The notes beneath the pieces were generated by a model. The model worked only from the letters and a program-made list of their open reading frames with translations, ran no database searches and was not told the origin of the DNA. This document shows positions 37,035 through 45,936 of a DNA stretch of 64,000 nucleotides, in pieces. This DNA is from Pontibacter anaerobius (lineage in GTDB: Bacteria > Bacteroidota > Bacteroidia > Cytophagales > Hymenobacteraceae). Positions within the stretch are counted from its first letter, which is position 1; each line of letters begins with the position of its first letter. A program made the position numbers and the translations under genes. The DNA lies in the NCBI RefSeq assembly GCF_026241195.1, contig NZ_JAPFQO010000001.1:248001-312000 (forward strand). The letters are read 5' to 3'.

Positions 37035-37344
37035 ACAGGTATACTTTTAGCGTGAACAGCAGGAGGGCCAACGCCAGGTTAAACAAGTAGGAACCAAGTA
37101 TAAGCCCTGCTTTGCTGATGCCCAGGTTGTGATAAAAGTAGTATTGGTGCTGGTAGCGCTGCTCGTAAAAGTATAAAGAGAGTATAAAACTACCCGTAAG
37201 CAGGCTCAGGCTAAAGCTGTTGATAAACCCTATTGCCATTTCTTCACTGAAAGCCATACTTACCACGCCAATCAACAAAGAGAATGGAATACTAAAGCTC
37301 ATCAGGCTCTTATGGTACAGGAAGTATAGCTTTAGCTTTTGCAT
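37027..37344 (-). CDS. Small membrane protein, probable ABC transporter partner
   Basis: 105 residues from ATG 37344 (MQKLKLYFLYHKSLMSFSIP); an upstream frame to 37416 is less likely. Three or four transmembrane helices occupy nearly the whole protein (SIPFSLLIGVVSMAF, FINSFSLSLLTGSFILSLYF, KAGLILGSYLFNLALALLLF). It overlaps the ATPase start by eight bases, so the two are coupled. It is much shorter than usual ABC permeases and may work as an oligomer. Three AAGTATA words lie in this short gene. Confidence 0.65.
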   Translation of the reverse strand: MQKLKLYFLYHKSLMSFSIPFSLLIGVVSMAFSEEMAIGFINSFSLSLLTGSFILSLYFYEQRYQHQYYFYHNLGISKAGLILGSYLFNLALALLLFTLKVYLYA

Positions 37345-37392
37345 GCTTGCCTCGGTTTTACCTGATGAAGATAACCATAATTGCCCACAAAC

Positions 37393-37432
37393 AAAGCGGC
37401 CGCCCCTGCATAGCAAAGGCGGCCGCTTTTTT
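37393..37432. terminator. Terminator between the membrane protein gene and nhaD
   Basis: AAAGCGGCCGCC (37393-37404) and GGCGGCCGCTTT (37418-37429) form a 12-bp stem containing the 8-bp palindrome GCGGCCGC on both arms. T runs occur on both sides; it serves nhaD on the minus strand. Confidence 0.85.
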
Positions 37433-37448
37433 AAAGGTATACTTTGTT

Positions 37449-38840
37449 TTAGAAAAGCTTCAAGTGTACTACCAGGTACCAGATCAGGGCCAGGATTGGC
37501 AACAGGAACGGGATAGAGTAACGCAGCACATAGGCAAAGAACGTCGGCATTTTTATACCTGCGCTTTCCGCAATGGCCTTCACCATAAAGTTTGGTCCGT
37601 TACCGATATAAGTAAAGGCTCCGAAAAGCACGGCAGCCAGCGAGATAGCCTCCAACTGTACCAGGGTTTCCAGGCCTGCAGCAGAGGTGCCCGTGGCAAA
37701 CTGCTGAACCTCCGCTACGTTGTTCTGGGCCAGGTCAAACTTAGCCATGGCCAGCGACAGGAAGTTGGCATAGGTCGGAGCGTTATCCAGGAAGCCGGAA
37801 AGCGTACCCGTTACCCAATAAAGAAAGCTTGGCGTAATATACTGCGCGAAAGAAGGAGATGACGCGATCTGTGCAGATAACTGCAGCGCTGGCATCATGG
37901 TAAAGAAGATACCGAAGAACAGGAAAACCACCTCCAGGATAGGGTGGAAGTTGAAATGGTTTCCGGCCAGTGCCGTTTTGCTGGAAAAGCGGTAGCACAT
38001 GAAAGCGGCAGACAGCTGAATTATCTCGCGCAGGAAAGAGATTTTGGAGCCATCATAGTAGATGTGCGGCAATCCTTCGATCACGTTCGGGTCTAAGAAC
38101 ACGGCGCCGATAATGATGGACAGCCAAAACAGGTTACGCTTGCCAATAAAGTGGAACTCGGTCTTCTCTTCATTTTTGGCAACAACCTCTGGGCGTGGGG
38201 TATACTCTGTTTCCTTGTTACGGCGGTCAACCAGGAAGAAGATCAGGCACAACAGGACTATAGACAGAACCCAAGGCGTGAACAGGTGCTGCAGTGTCCA
38301 GAAGAACGGAACCCCCTTAATGAAACCAATGAACAGAGGAGGGTCTCCAAGCGGTGTAAGCAAACCACCCGCGTTACTCACAATAAAGATAAAGAAGATG
38401 ATATGGTAGGGCTTGATGCGGTGCACGTTAAGCCTGATAAACGGGCGGATCAGCAGGAGGGAGGCGCCGGTTGTACCAATAATACTGGCCAAAACCGCTC
38501 CAACCGCCACCAGGGCCACATTCATTGCCGGGGTGGCGTTGGCATTCACGTTCAGGTAAATACCGCCTGCAGCTATGTATAGGGAGCTAAGCAGGGCCGC
38601 AAAGGTTATGTACTCAGCCAGCGTATGCGCGGGCATGTGATAGTCTCCGAGGGCGAACAGGTAGTAAGCAAGTACAGTTAAGCCAAGCACAACGGCTACC
38701 GTTTTGTAGTTATGCTCCCAAAAGTGGCCGAATAAAATCGGACCGGCAGCGATCATACCTATCAGAATCAGAAAAGGTATGATCAGGAAGATGGGTAAGG
38801 CGTGCTGGGCCTGTGCCAGTAGAATAAAGTTGTTTAGCAT
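37449..38840 (-). CDS. nhaD: Sodium/proton antiporter NhaD
   Basis: 463 residues, about 12 transmembrane helices. GAVLASIIGTTGASLLLIRPFIRLN and FIVSNAGGLLTPLGDPPLFIGF are strong NhaD signatures, and the C-terminal half has GTLSGFLDNAPTYANFLSLA and AISLAAVLFGAFTYIGNGPNFM. It expels sodium in exchange for protons, useful in salty or alkaline surroundings. It stands alone. It has no AAGTATA/TATACTT word in 1.4 kb. Confidence 0.95.
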   Translation of the reverse strand: MLNNFILLAQAQHALPIFLIIPFLILIGMIAAGPILFGHFWEHNYKTVAVVLGLTVLAYYLFALGDYHMPAHTLAEYITFAALLSSLYIAAGGIYLNVNANATPAMNVALVAVGAVLASIIGTTGASLLLIRPFIRLNVHRIKPYHIIFFIFIVSNAGGLLTPLGDPPLFIGFIKGVPFFWTLQHLFTPWVLSIVLLCLIFFLVDRRNKETEYTPRPEVVAKNEEKTEFHFIGKRNLFWLSIIIGAVFLDPNVIEGLPHIYYDGSKISFLREIIQLSAAFMCYRFSSKTALAGNHFNFHPILEVVFLFFGIFFTMMPALQLSAQIASSPSFAQYITPSFLYWVTGTLSGFLDNAPTYANFLSLAMAKFDLAQNNVAEVQQFATGTSAAGLETLVQLEAISLAAVLFGAFTYIGNGPNFMVKAIAESAGIKMPTFFAYVLRYSIPFLLPILALIWYLVVHLKLF

Positions 38841-38993
38841 GATCTAGGTAAGTGCGTGTTAGATTTTTGGATGCAGCACAAAGATACATTTTCTGAGCTA
38901 AATAGCTAAGGATTGAGAGGGCTTGCGTGCCGATTAATGTACCTACATGCAGCAGCAGCAGCAGCTACCCATGCACTTGTCGGAAATAATGCC

Positions 38994-39001
38994 TAATTTT
39001 G
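38994..39001 (+). promoter_or_regulatory. Probable -7 box of the Nfu gene
   Basis: TAATTTTG fits TAnnTTTG, 49 bases upstream of the ATG. CTTGT at 38976-38980 may serve as a short-spaced -33 element. Confidence 0.45.
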
Positions 39002-39050
39002 GAAACTTTAAGTAATAGCCACAGGTTTTAACCTTAAACAGCGAAATATC

Positions 39051-39665
39051 ATGACAGAAAATAAAGAAAAGATGGTTTCTGTATACGCAGAGGCTAACCC
39101 TAACCCGGAGTCGATGAAGTTTGTGATGAACGTGCAGATGCTGCCCGACGGACAGAGCGTGGACTATCCAAACCTTGAGAGCGCCATGGAGTCGCCGCTG
39201 GCGCAGGAACTGTTCAACTTCGACTACGTTTCACGTGTATTTATAGCAAGCAACTTTGTTACTGTAACCAAGAACACTGACCTGGAGTGGGTAAAGATTA
39301 TCCCGGAGCTGCGTACCTTCCTGAAGTCCTACGTGGAGGCCGGCGGCCCGATCTTTAACGAAGGTTTCTCTGCTGCCAAGGCACAGCCTGCCGATGCCGG
39401 TAACGGCGAGACATCAGCCGAGGATGCCGAGATCTCCAAAAAAGTGATCGACCTGCTGGAGAACTACGTGCGCCCGGCGGTAGAGCAGGACGGTGGTAAC
39501 ATCACCTTCAAGTCTTACAATGATGGTGTGGTAACAGTGCACCTGCAGGGTTCTTGCAGCGGTTGCCCATCTGCCACCGTTACCCTTAAAGCCGGTATTG
39601 AGAACCTGCTGAAGCGCATGGTGCCTGAGGTTAAAGAAGTAGTTGCTGATGGTGTGACTATCTAA
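39051..39665 (+). CDS. Nfu-type iron-sulfur scaffold/carrier protein
   Basis: 204 residues. An N-terminal Nfu_N domain (VYAEANPNPESMKFVMNVQM to about residue 100) precedes a linker and the C-terminal NifU domain with VRPAVEQDGGNITFKSY and the cluster motif GSCSGCPSATVTLK (CxxC). It carries [4Fe-4S] clusters to client proteins and acts alongside the SUF system. It stands alone with its own terminator and probable promoter. Confidence 0.95.
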   Translation: MTENKEKMVSVYAEANPNPESMKFVMNVQMLPDGQSVDYPNLESAMESPLAQELFNFDYVSRVFIASNFVTVTKNTDLEWVKIIPELRTFLKSYVEAGGPIFNEGFSAAKAQPADAGNGETSAEDAEISKKVIDLLENYVRPAVEQDGGNITFKSYNDGVVTVHLQGSCSGCPSATVTLKAGIENLLKRMVPEVKEVVADGVTI

Positions 39666-39685
39666 TTATCAGAAGTATAAAGTAT

Positions 39686-39720
39686 AAAAGAGCCAGCCGC
39701 GTTCAGGGGCTGGCTCTTTT
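39686..39720 (+). terminator. Terminator of the Nfu gene
   Basis: AAAAGAGCCAGCC (39686-39698) and GGCTGGCTCTTTT (39708-39720), a perfect 13-bp stem ending in T, directly after two AAGTATAAA words. Confidence 0.9.
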
Positions 39721-39743
39721 GTTTGTCATCTACTGGTTTCCTC

Positions 39744-39812
39744 TGGCGCAAGTCTTCTAACTTGTATCTTACAATGATGTTGAGTTTGTAACTCAACTGG
39801 CTCGCAGAGCCA
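39744..39812. repeat. Hairpin array beginning TGGCGC
   Basis: CAAGT-CTTCTA-ACTTG (39749-39764), GTTGAGTT-TGT-AACTCAAC (39779-39797) and TGGCTC-GCA-GAGCCA (39798-39812), entered through TGGCGC at 39744. Same type as 29490-29595. Confidence 0.7.
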
Positions 39813-39860
39813 TACTTTGGCTATACTTTTATACTTGCCGATTTATACTTCCATAGTCTT

Positions 39861-40135
39861 GGCTTCCTTCAGTTTGAACCTAGCTATACTTACTAGCCTC
39901 CGTTCACCCTCAGTCTTACCAATCTATTGTTCCATCTCCGGCTTTGGCTCCCTCTAGCCCGGGAGGGCTCGTCTTCCCGCATCGCGCTGTGTTCCCTCCT
40001 TGCCTTGCTCTCGCTCAGCATGCCCTAAACGGGCACCGGATCTCACAAGGCGCTCAACGGAAAGACTGGGATCAGCTCGATAGCCTCGGCTGACGGAGCT
40101 GGAACTAAGTCCCCTTCGAAGGGGGCAGGGGGATG
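39861..40135 (+). repeat. Copy B of the ~300-bp dispersed element
   Basis: It matches copy A (9121-9407), with a 34-base block at 39956-39989 and a 24-base block at 40048-40071 that look identical, and a different middle part containing GCCCTAAACGGGC. It ends in a CCCCTTCGAAGGGG palindrome. A 106-residue minus frame here (39954-40274) is a by-product of the element. The rest of the 39666-40332 spacer is the terminators, the hairpin array and AAGTATA words. Confidence 0.8.
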
Positions 40136-40153
40136 ACAATCGGCTGCTGAAAA

Positions 40154-40184
40154 CTCCCCTCTCGGGAGGGGCGGGGGTGGGTTT
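40154..40184 (+). repeat. Short C/G-rich repeat module
   Basis: CTCCCCTCTCGGGAGGGG then CGGGGGTGGGTTT, the same module as 9471-9504. Confidence 0.65.
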
Positions 40185-40278
40185 CCACCTTAGAAGGGGC
40201 AGTGGATGACCTTGAATGACCAGGCCAACGCAACTTAAACTTATGAGGCAGCTGCTATAAAGTCTTCTCTTCAAGCAT

Positions 40279-40311
40279 AAAAAAAGCCCGAAGCGTTTGC
40301 CCCGGGCTTTT
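40279..40311 (-). terminator. Terminator of secDF
   Basis: AAAAGCCCG (40282-40290) and CGGGCTTTT (40303-40311), with seven A on the plus strand giving a T run for the minus-strand transcript. Confidence 0.85.
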
Positions 40312-40332
40312 CTGTGTTGTGTTGGCTAAAAC

Positions 40333-43317
40333 TTAGCGAACCTTCTGCACCTGTGGCGCTGTTGGCTGCGTGTTTTTCTCTTTCACGGTATCCACTACAA
40401 TTGGTGTAGCAATGAACAGGGAGGAATAAGTACCTGCCAGTACACCGATGATCATAGCCAGTGAAAAGCTGCGTAGTACCTCGCCACCAAAGATGAACAG
40501 GATCACTACCACCAGGAACAGCGTCAGGGAAGTGATAATGGTACGGCTAAACGTGCTGATCAGGGCTGGGTTTACCACCTCTCTGATGCCTGAGCGCGGG
40601 TTGTCGTTCAGGTACTCACGCACACGGTCAAAGATTACCACGGTATCGTTAATAGAGAAACCGATGATAGTCAGTACCGCCGCGATAAACACCTGGTCCA
40701 TTTCATAAGAAATACCGAACAGGTTCAGGATAGAGAAGATCGCGATAATCATCAGGGCATCGTGGAGCAAAGCTACCACTCCACCCAGTGAGAACTGCCA
40801 CTTGCTGAAGCGTACCATCACATACAGGAAGATACCAACCAGCGCCAGTAGTATGGCAATAAGCGCGGTGTTCTGGATATCGTCGGCCATGGTAGCACCT
40901 ACTTTAGAGGAGCTCAGTACCTCCGGGTTCAGGTTGCTGTACTGCTGCAGTCCCTGTCCCAGTGCTGTTCTTACCTGCTCATCCGCTTCAGTGCTTTCGT
41001 CATCTGCCATCCAGCTTGTAATAACCTTCAAACGGTTAGAGGCCCCGAAAGTCTTCACTTCTGTACCGGCCTGCTGGAAATCGTCCATCAGGTTAGACCG
41101 TACCTCAGAGGCAGGTATAGCCTGGTCAAACTCGATTACATAAGAGCGACCTCCTGTAAAGTCAACACCTAGGTTTGGCCCTTTGATAGCCATCGCTATA
41201 AAACCGAACACAAGTATGATCAGGGAGAATGCGTAAGCAGGCTTTCTATACTTCATTACATCAAACTTCACGTTGCGGAACATTTTATCAGCAAGTGAAG
41301 ATGAGAACGAAAGCTTACCGGCTCTCTTGAAAGTGCTTTCTACCAACAGTCTTGAGATAAATACGGAGGTGAAGAAAGACGTTACGATACCGATCATCAG
41401 CGTAATGGCGAAGCCTTTTACCGGGCCGGAACCGAAGAAGTACAGGATAAAGCCTACGATGAAGGTCGTAACGTTTGCGTCGAAAATGGTGCTGAACGCC
41501 TTGTCGTAACCTGCGTTGATCACCTCACGCATGCTCAGGCCTTTGGCGGCCTCCTCGCGCATACGCTCAAAGATCAGTACGTTCGCATCCACGGCCATAC
41601 CCAGTGTCAGTACAATACCGGCGATGCCAGGCAGTGTAAGCGCGGCACCGAACTGGGCCAGCACACCAAGTATAAAGAACACGTTGAAAAGCAGGGCAAG
41701 GTCAGCAATGAAACCACCGCGCGCATAGTAAGCGATCATGAAGATCACCACGATCACCAGACCAGCAATAGTTGACAGTAAGCCTTGGTTGATAGCCTCC
41801 TGACCCAGTGACGGACCTACGATGGCTTCTTCCACGATACGTGTTGGAGCCGGCATTTTACCGGCTTTCAGGATGTTGGCAAGGTCTTGCGCCTCTTCTA
41901 CGGTGAAGTTACCGGAGATAGAAGAGTTGCCGCCTGTAATCTCGCCCTGCACCACTGGGGCAGAGTATACATAGTTGTCCAGTACGATAGCAACCTGGCG
42001 GCCAATGTTGTCGCCTGTCAGGCGGGCCCACTTTCTGGCGCCGGTCGGGTTCATGGTCATGCTGATCTCAGGACGGCCAGCCTGGTCAAAGTCCTGGCGG
42101 GCATCGTTGATCACGTCGCCGCTCAGAGGGGCTTTGCCCTCACGGCCTTTCTTAATAGCATAAAGCTCCACAAACTCCTGTCCCTGGTCACCTGCAAGTG
42201 GCTTCACGCTCCAAAGGAACTTCATGTTTGGAGGCAGGATAGAACGAACCTCAGCGCTGCTGAACAGCTCGTTGATGCGGGCTGTATCGCGCACGTTAGC
42301 GCCCAGGCCACCTGGCATTTGTGTTAACAGGCTAGCCAGTACACTTGTCTGTGCATTGTTAGTCATAGAATCTACCAGCGATGCGGCAGTATCCGGAGTT
42401 TGTGCTGCAGCAACAGCCGCAGAGTCTGCAAGGGTTGAGTCGGTGCCGGCAGCCTGTGCCAGTACGTCTTCAGTGGCATCTTCAGCAACAGGTGCTTTGG
42501 CAGTAGGTGTGGATGTATTGATGTTCAGCTTGCCGAGGCGCTGCTGCTCATCAAGGTGCTGCCCTACCTGCATCAGGTATGGGTTAAACTCCTGCGGCGA
42601 CCATACTTCCCAGAACTCCAGGTTGGCCATGCCTTGCAACAGTTTACGCACACGGTCAGGGTTGTCAACACCCGGAAGCTCTATCTGGATACGGCCAGTA
42701 CCTTTCAGGCGCTGAATGTTTGGTTGTGTTACACCGAAACGGTCGATACGGGTACGGAGGATGTTGAAAGAACGCTCGATGGCGTCATCTACTTCTTTCT
42801 GGATCACCTCTACCACTTCCTCGTTGGTAGACTCAAAGCTGATCTTGCCACGGTTGGCGGTGTTAGAGAAGATACGGCTCAGGCGGCCATCCGGCTCCAC
42901 CTCGCGGTAAGCTTCTGCAAAAAGCGTTGTGAAGCGCTCCTGGCTATTGCGCTGCAGTTGCTGCGCACGCTCCAGTGCCTTCAGGAAGTTAGGGTCTTTA
43001 CTGTTGCCAGACATAGACTTGATGATCTCTACAGGCGATACCTCCAGTACCACGTGCATACCACCTCTTAGGTCTAGGCCGAGGCCAAGCTCGTTTTCCT
43101 TCACCTCCTGGTAGGTCATGCCCATAAACACGGGCTCTTTCCACATGGAGTCGAGGTAGGTTTGTTTTTTTGCAAGGTCTACGTTGCCTTGTGCATCCGT
43201 GGCATAAGCTTCCGCTTTATCCTGCACACTGTTGGCAACGAATGAGAACGACAGATAGTAAAGGCATAGCGCCGATACGATCAACGTCAGAACGATAATT
43301 AACGATTTGTTCCGCAT
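40333..43317 (-). CDS. secDF: Fused protein translocase subunit SecDF
   Basis: 994 residues, SecD and SecF in one chain. The SecD half has NELGLGLDLRGGMHVVLEV near residues 55-73, the P1 periplasmic domain with a low-complexity Ala/Thr/Asp insert (about 275-330), and GGNSSISGNFTVEEAQDLANILKAG. TLGMAVDANVLIFERMREE and, in the SecF half, GFSINDTVVIFDRVREYL are the paired transmembrane signatures. About twelve transmembrane helices. It uses the proton gradient to complete protein export through SecYEG. It has only one AAGTATA word in 3 kb. Fused SecDF is usual in Bacteroidota. Confidence 0.98.
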   Translation of the reverse strand: MRNKSLIIVLTLIVSALCLYYLSFSFVANSVQDKAEAYATDAQGNVDLAKKQTYLDSMWKEPVFMGMTYQEVKENELGLGLDLRGGMHVVLEVSPVEIIKSMSGNSKDPNFLKALERAQQLQRNSQERFTTLFAEAYREVEPDGRLSRIFSNTANRGKISFESTNEEVVEVIQKEVDDAIERSFNILRTRIDRFGVTQPNIQRLKGTGRIQIELPGVDNPDRVRKLLQGMANLEFWEVWSPQEFNPYLMQVGQHLDEQQRLGKLNINTSTPTAKAPVAEDATEDVLAQAAGTDSTLADSAAVAAAQTPDTAASLVDSMTNNAQTSVLASLLTQMPGGLGANVRDTARINELFSSAEVRSILPPNMKFLWSVKPLAGDQGQEFVELYAIKKGREGKAPLSGDVINDARQDFDQAGRPEISMTMNPTGARKWARLTGDNIGRQVAIVLDNYVYSAPVVQGEITGGNSSISGNFTVEEAQDLANILKAGKMPAPTRIVEEAIVGPSLGQEAINQGLLSTIAGLVIVVIFMIAYYARGGFIADLALLFNVFFILGVLAQFGAALTLPGIAGIVLTLGMAVDANVLIFERMREEAAKGLSMREVINAGYDKAFSTIFDANVTTFIVGFILYFFGSGPVKGFAITLMIGIVTSFFTSVFISRLLVESTFKRAGKLSFSSSLADKMFRNVKFDVMKYRKPAYAFSLIILVFGFIAMAIKGPNLGVDFTGGRSYVIEFDQAIPASEVRSNLMDDFQQAGTEVKTFGASNRLKVITSWMADDESTEADEQVRTALGQGLQQYSNLNPEVLSSSKVGATMADDIQNTALIAILLALVGIFLYVMVRFSKWQFSLGGVVALLHDALMIIAIFSILNLFGISYEMDQVFIAAVLTIIGFSINDTVVIFDRVREYLNDNPRSGIREVVNPALISTFSRTIITSLTLFLVVVILFIFGGEVLRSFSLAMIIGVLAGTYSSLFIATPIVVDTVKEKNTQPTAPQVQKVR

Positions 43318-43488
43318 TGTTTAAGTAAAGTATGAATTGATTTAATTGTTGGGTGCAAAGTGTGTATTTCTCTCCGGGTGCCTTACAAAATAACTGTAAT
43401 GCAACTACGTGCGTTCCGTTAACTGCCGTTTATAGCAGTGAAGCGGGTGAAAAAGCCGGAAAAAGGGTGATAACAGGAGAGGTACAGC

Positions 43489-43866
43489 CTACGGGGCGTT
43501 GGGCTGAAGGGTAGTTGGTAAGATACGGGCAGCAAAACCAGCGCCTGGCGGCACAGCCGTGTAGGCGGCAGGCAAAAGTGCACTGGCCGGAAAAGCAAAA
43601 GCAGGTTGTTGTGGCAGTGGCTCCATGGCCTGCTGCAGGTTAAGGGCCACAAACGAGGTAGTGCCCACCAACGAAACTTTCTGCTTTACAAGCGTTTTGT
43701 TTTCTGCATCTGGTGCAGAGGTTAGCTCAGTGCTTGTTTGCTGTGCTGCGCCATTGGCCGAAGTATACGCCACCACCTCCTGGCCGTTGAGCATGAGCGC
43801 CCACAGCAGGGTTACAGACATCAGCAGATGCCTTACGTGGCTGGATATGTTCTTGGCTTTTGGCAT
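43489..43866 (-). CDS. Hypothetical exported protein
   Basis: 125 residues from ATG 43866 (MPKAKNISSHVRHLLMSVTL); a TTG at 43878 is an alternative. A single hydrophobic helix (LLMSVTLLWALML) looks like a signal sequence, followed by a low-complexity mature part rich in Ala, Pro, Thr and Gln with no recognisable domain. It could be a cell-surface or periplasmic peptide. It stands between ktrA and secDF on the same strand. A gene is likely but not certain. Confidence 0.5.
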   Translation of the reverse strand: MPKAKNISSHVRHLLMSVTLLWALMLNGQEVVAYTSANGAAQQTSTELTSAPDAENKTLVKQKVSLVGTTSFVALNLQQAMEPLPQQPAFAFPASALLPAAYTAVPPGAGFAARILPTTLQPNAP

Positions 43867-43910
43867 GTGTAACCGCAAATATGAAATCTTTTCTGTTAAA
43901 AAAGAAAATT

Positions 43911-44603
43911 TTAACGGTTTACATCAATAAATCGCTTCACATCCTGCTTTTTACCGATAAGCAGCAGGATATCTGACGGGTAAATAATGGTATCGGCCTT
44001 TGGTACGCCGATGATGTGCTCTACCTGGGTTGGCTTGCCGTCCTGAATCTCCTCGAAAAAGCGCTTGATCGTGATGAGGTTGAGGTTATACTTCTCGCGG
44101 AGGGATATTTTGGCCACGCTGCGGTTGGCAATGTTACGCGGTGCGTTAATCTCCACGATCTCGTAGTTGTCTGGCAGCGGGAGGAAAGTACGGATACTTG
44201 GCTGCAGCAGGCGCTCTGCCACGGTTTTACCAACCTCACCCTCCGGCGACAGAATCTCCTGCACGCCCATTTTCTCCAGGATGCGGCGCTGCTGCTTGTT
44301 GGAGGCGCGGGTAATCACGCGCTTCACGTTCAGCTCCTGCAGGTTGGCGGTGGTGATGAGCAGGGCCTCAAAGTCCTCACCGATGGCTACTACCACGGCG
44401 TCCATGTCCCCGATGCTCTGGGCCTCCAGGGCGCGGATGTCAGTGGCGTCCAGGGCTACGGCATAGGCCACCTGGTCTTTTATAGACTCCACATGGTCCT
44501 CGTCGTTGTCGATAGCTATAACTTCGGCGCCGCGCTCTGCCAGGGTGGTGGCAATGGAGTGGCCGAAAATACCCAGGCCGATTACCGCAAATTTGCTCCT
44601 CAT
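43911..44603 (-). CDS. TrkA/KtrA-type potassium-uptake regulatory protein
   Basis: 230 residues. The RCK_N (TrkA-N) Rossmann domain begins FAVIGLGIFGHSIATTLAE with GxGxxG for NAD(H) or nucleotide binding, and ends near residue 140; the TrkA-C domain (IVEINAPRNIANRSVAKISL onward) follows. Such proteins form rings beneath KtrB/TrkH channels and gate K+ flow by nucleotide. No channel gene is adjacent. It overlaps udk by four bases (ATGA), so both are translated from one mRNA. Confidence 0.92.
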   Translation of the reverse strand: MRSKFAVIGLGIFGHSIATTLAERGAEVIAIDNDEDHVESIKDQVAYAVALDATDIRALEAQSIGDMDAVVVAIGEDFEALLITTANLQELNVKRVITRASNKQQRRILEKMGVQEILSPEGEVGKTVAERLLQPSIRTFLPLPDNYEIVEINAPRNIANRSVAKISLREKYNLNLITIKRFFEEIQDGKPTQVEHIIGVPKADTIIYPSDILLLIGKKQDVKRFIDVNR

Positions 44604-45220
44604 GCTTTTATTTTAGCGTTTAGGTATGTGGTGAGCACCTCCAGCCCGCGCTCAAAGTTGGCGTTGTTCGGGATGATGATGTCCGCGTCGTTCTTGTATG
44701 GTTTGATATACTTCTCGTACGTAGGTGCCACGTGGTTGGTGTAGCGGTACAGCACATCGTCCAGGTCGTAGCCGCGCTCAACTTTGTCGCGCACGATGCG
44801 GCGCTGCAGTTTGATGTACTCTTTGGCGTCGATGTATACTTTCAGGTCCAGCAGGTTGGCGATCTCCTCGAAATAAAACACGAAAATACCCTCTACCACT
44901 ACAATAGGCGCAGGCCGGAACTCCAGCTGGCGTGGCACCACATCGGGGTTGTTAAAAGTATACTCCTGGCGGTAAACGGTTTCGCCTTTGCTCACTTTCA
45001 GGATATCGTGGGCGTAGGCCTCGTCGTCGATGCACGAAGGCAGGTCAAAATTGATGACCCCGTTCAGGTCGGCAGTCTGGTGCTCGCGCGGCTTGTAGTA
45101 GTTATCCTGGGAGATCAGGCAAACGTTTTCAGGATCAAACGAAGTAAGCAGCTTGTTCAAAAAAGTGGTTTTTCCTGAAGCACTACCTCCTGTAATCCCG
45201 ACGATGAATGGCTTTTGCAT
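44600..45220 (-). CDS. udk: Uridine kinase
   Basis: 206 residues. The Walker A GGSASGKTTFLNKL is near residues 10-23; ISQDNYYKPREHQTADLNGVINFDLP and VVVEGIFVFYFEEIANLLDLKVYID are typical uridine/cytidine kinase segments. It phosphorylates uridine and cytidine with ATP or GTP for pyrimidine salvage. It is the upstream member of a two-gene unit with the KtrA-like gene. Confidence 0.95.
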   Translation of the reverse strand: MQKPFIVGITGGSASGKTTFLNKLLTSFDPENVCLISQDNYYKPREHQTADLNGVINFDLPSCIDDEAYAHDILKVSKGETVYRQEYTFNNPDVVPRQLEFRPAPIVVVEGIFVFYFEEIANLLDLKVYIDAKEYIKLQRRIVRDKVERGYDLDDVLYRYTNHVAPTYEKYIKPYKNDADIIIPNNANFERGLEVLTTYLNAKIKA

Positions 45221-45289
45221 AGGAAGCTTTAGTTTCAGACCACAAAATTAAGACTTTAGCCGCTATTTGGCTAATTCAGCACGCTATTT

Positions 45290-45874
45290 TTATACTTCCA
45301 AGCTTTTCAGGAAACGCACCAGCTCCTCTGTGGCGCGACCGCGGTGGCTGATGGCGTTCTTCTCCCCCGCGCTCATCTGGGCAAAGGTGCGGTCGTGGCC
45401 GTCGGGTATAAATACCGGGTCGTAGCCGAAGCCTTTGTCGCCCTGCCACTCGGTGGCTATACTTCCTGTTACGATGCCCTCGAACTGGTGCTGCTGCCCG
45501 TCCAGGATCAGGGTTATACTTGTGCGGAAGCGTGCACGGCGGTTTTGCTGCCCCTGCAGGCTCTCCAGTAGCTTGTTGATGTTATCGGCATCTGAGCGCT
45601 GCGGGCCAGCGTAACGGGCAGAGTACACGCCCGGCTCCCCGTTCAGCGCCTCCACCTCCAGGCCGGTGTCGTCGGCAAAGCAGCTCACGCTATAGTTGTC
45701 CCATACATACTCTGCCTTCTGCCGCGAGTTGCCTTCCAGCGTGTCCTGCTCCTCGGGCAGCTCCTCGTTGCAGCCAATGTCCTGCAGGCTCAGCAGTTCA
45801 TACTTGCCTTCCAGCATCTGGCTCACTTCGGCCAGTTTATGTCGGTTATTGGTTGCGAAGCAGAGTTTTTTCAT
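45290..45874 (-). CDS. rdgB: Non-canonical purine NTP pyrophosphatase (HAM1/RdgB)
   Basis: 194 residues. It begins CFATNNRHKLAEVSQML, the substrate-entry signature, with FADDTGLEVEALNGEPGVYSARYAG near residues 65-90 and GFGYDPVFIP with KNAISHRGRA near the end. It hydrolyses dITP, ITP and XTP to monophosphates and keeps them out of DNA and RNA. Its 5-prime end runs into an AATCCTG-type repeat, which supplies the sequence just upstream of the ATG. Confidence 0.96.
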   Translation of the reverse strand: MKKLCFATNNRHKLAEVSQMLEGKYELLSLQDIGCNEELPEEQDTLEGNSRQKAEYVWDNYSVSCFADDTGLEVEALNGEPGVYSARYAGPQRSDADNINKLLESLQGQQNRRARFRTSITLILDGQQHQFEGIVTGSIATEWQGDKGFGYDPVFIPDGHDRTFAQMSAGEKNAISHRGRATEELVRFLKSLEV

Positions 45875-45914
45875 CAGGATTTTCAGGATTTATAGATGGA
45901 CAGGATCTTTATAC
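45875..45914. repeat. AATCCTG-type repeat abutting the rdgB start
   Basis: AGGATTTTCAGGATTTATAG and GGACAGGATC, related to 27971-28040. It lies in the rdgB leader. Confidence 0.5.
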
Positions 45915-45936
45915 ACTCAAGATGTAAGGTATAGGT

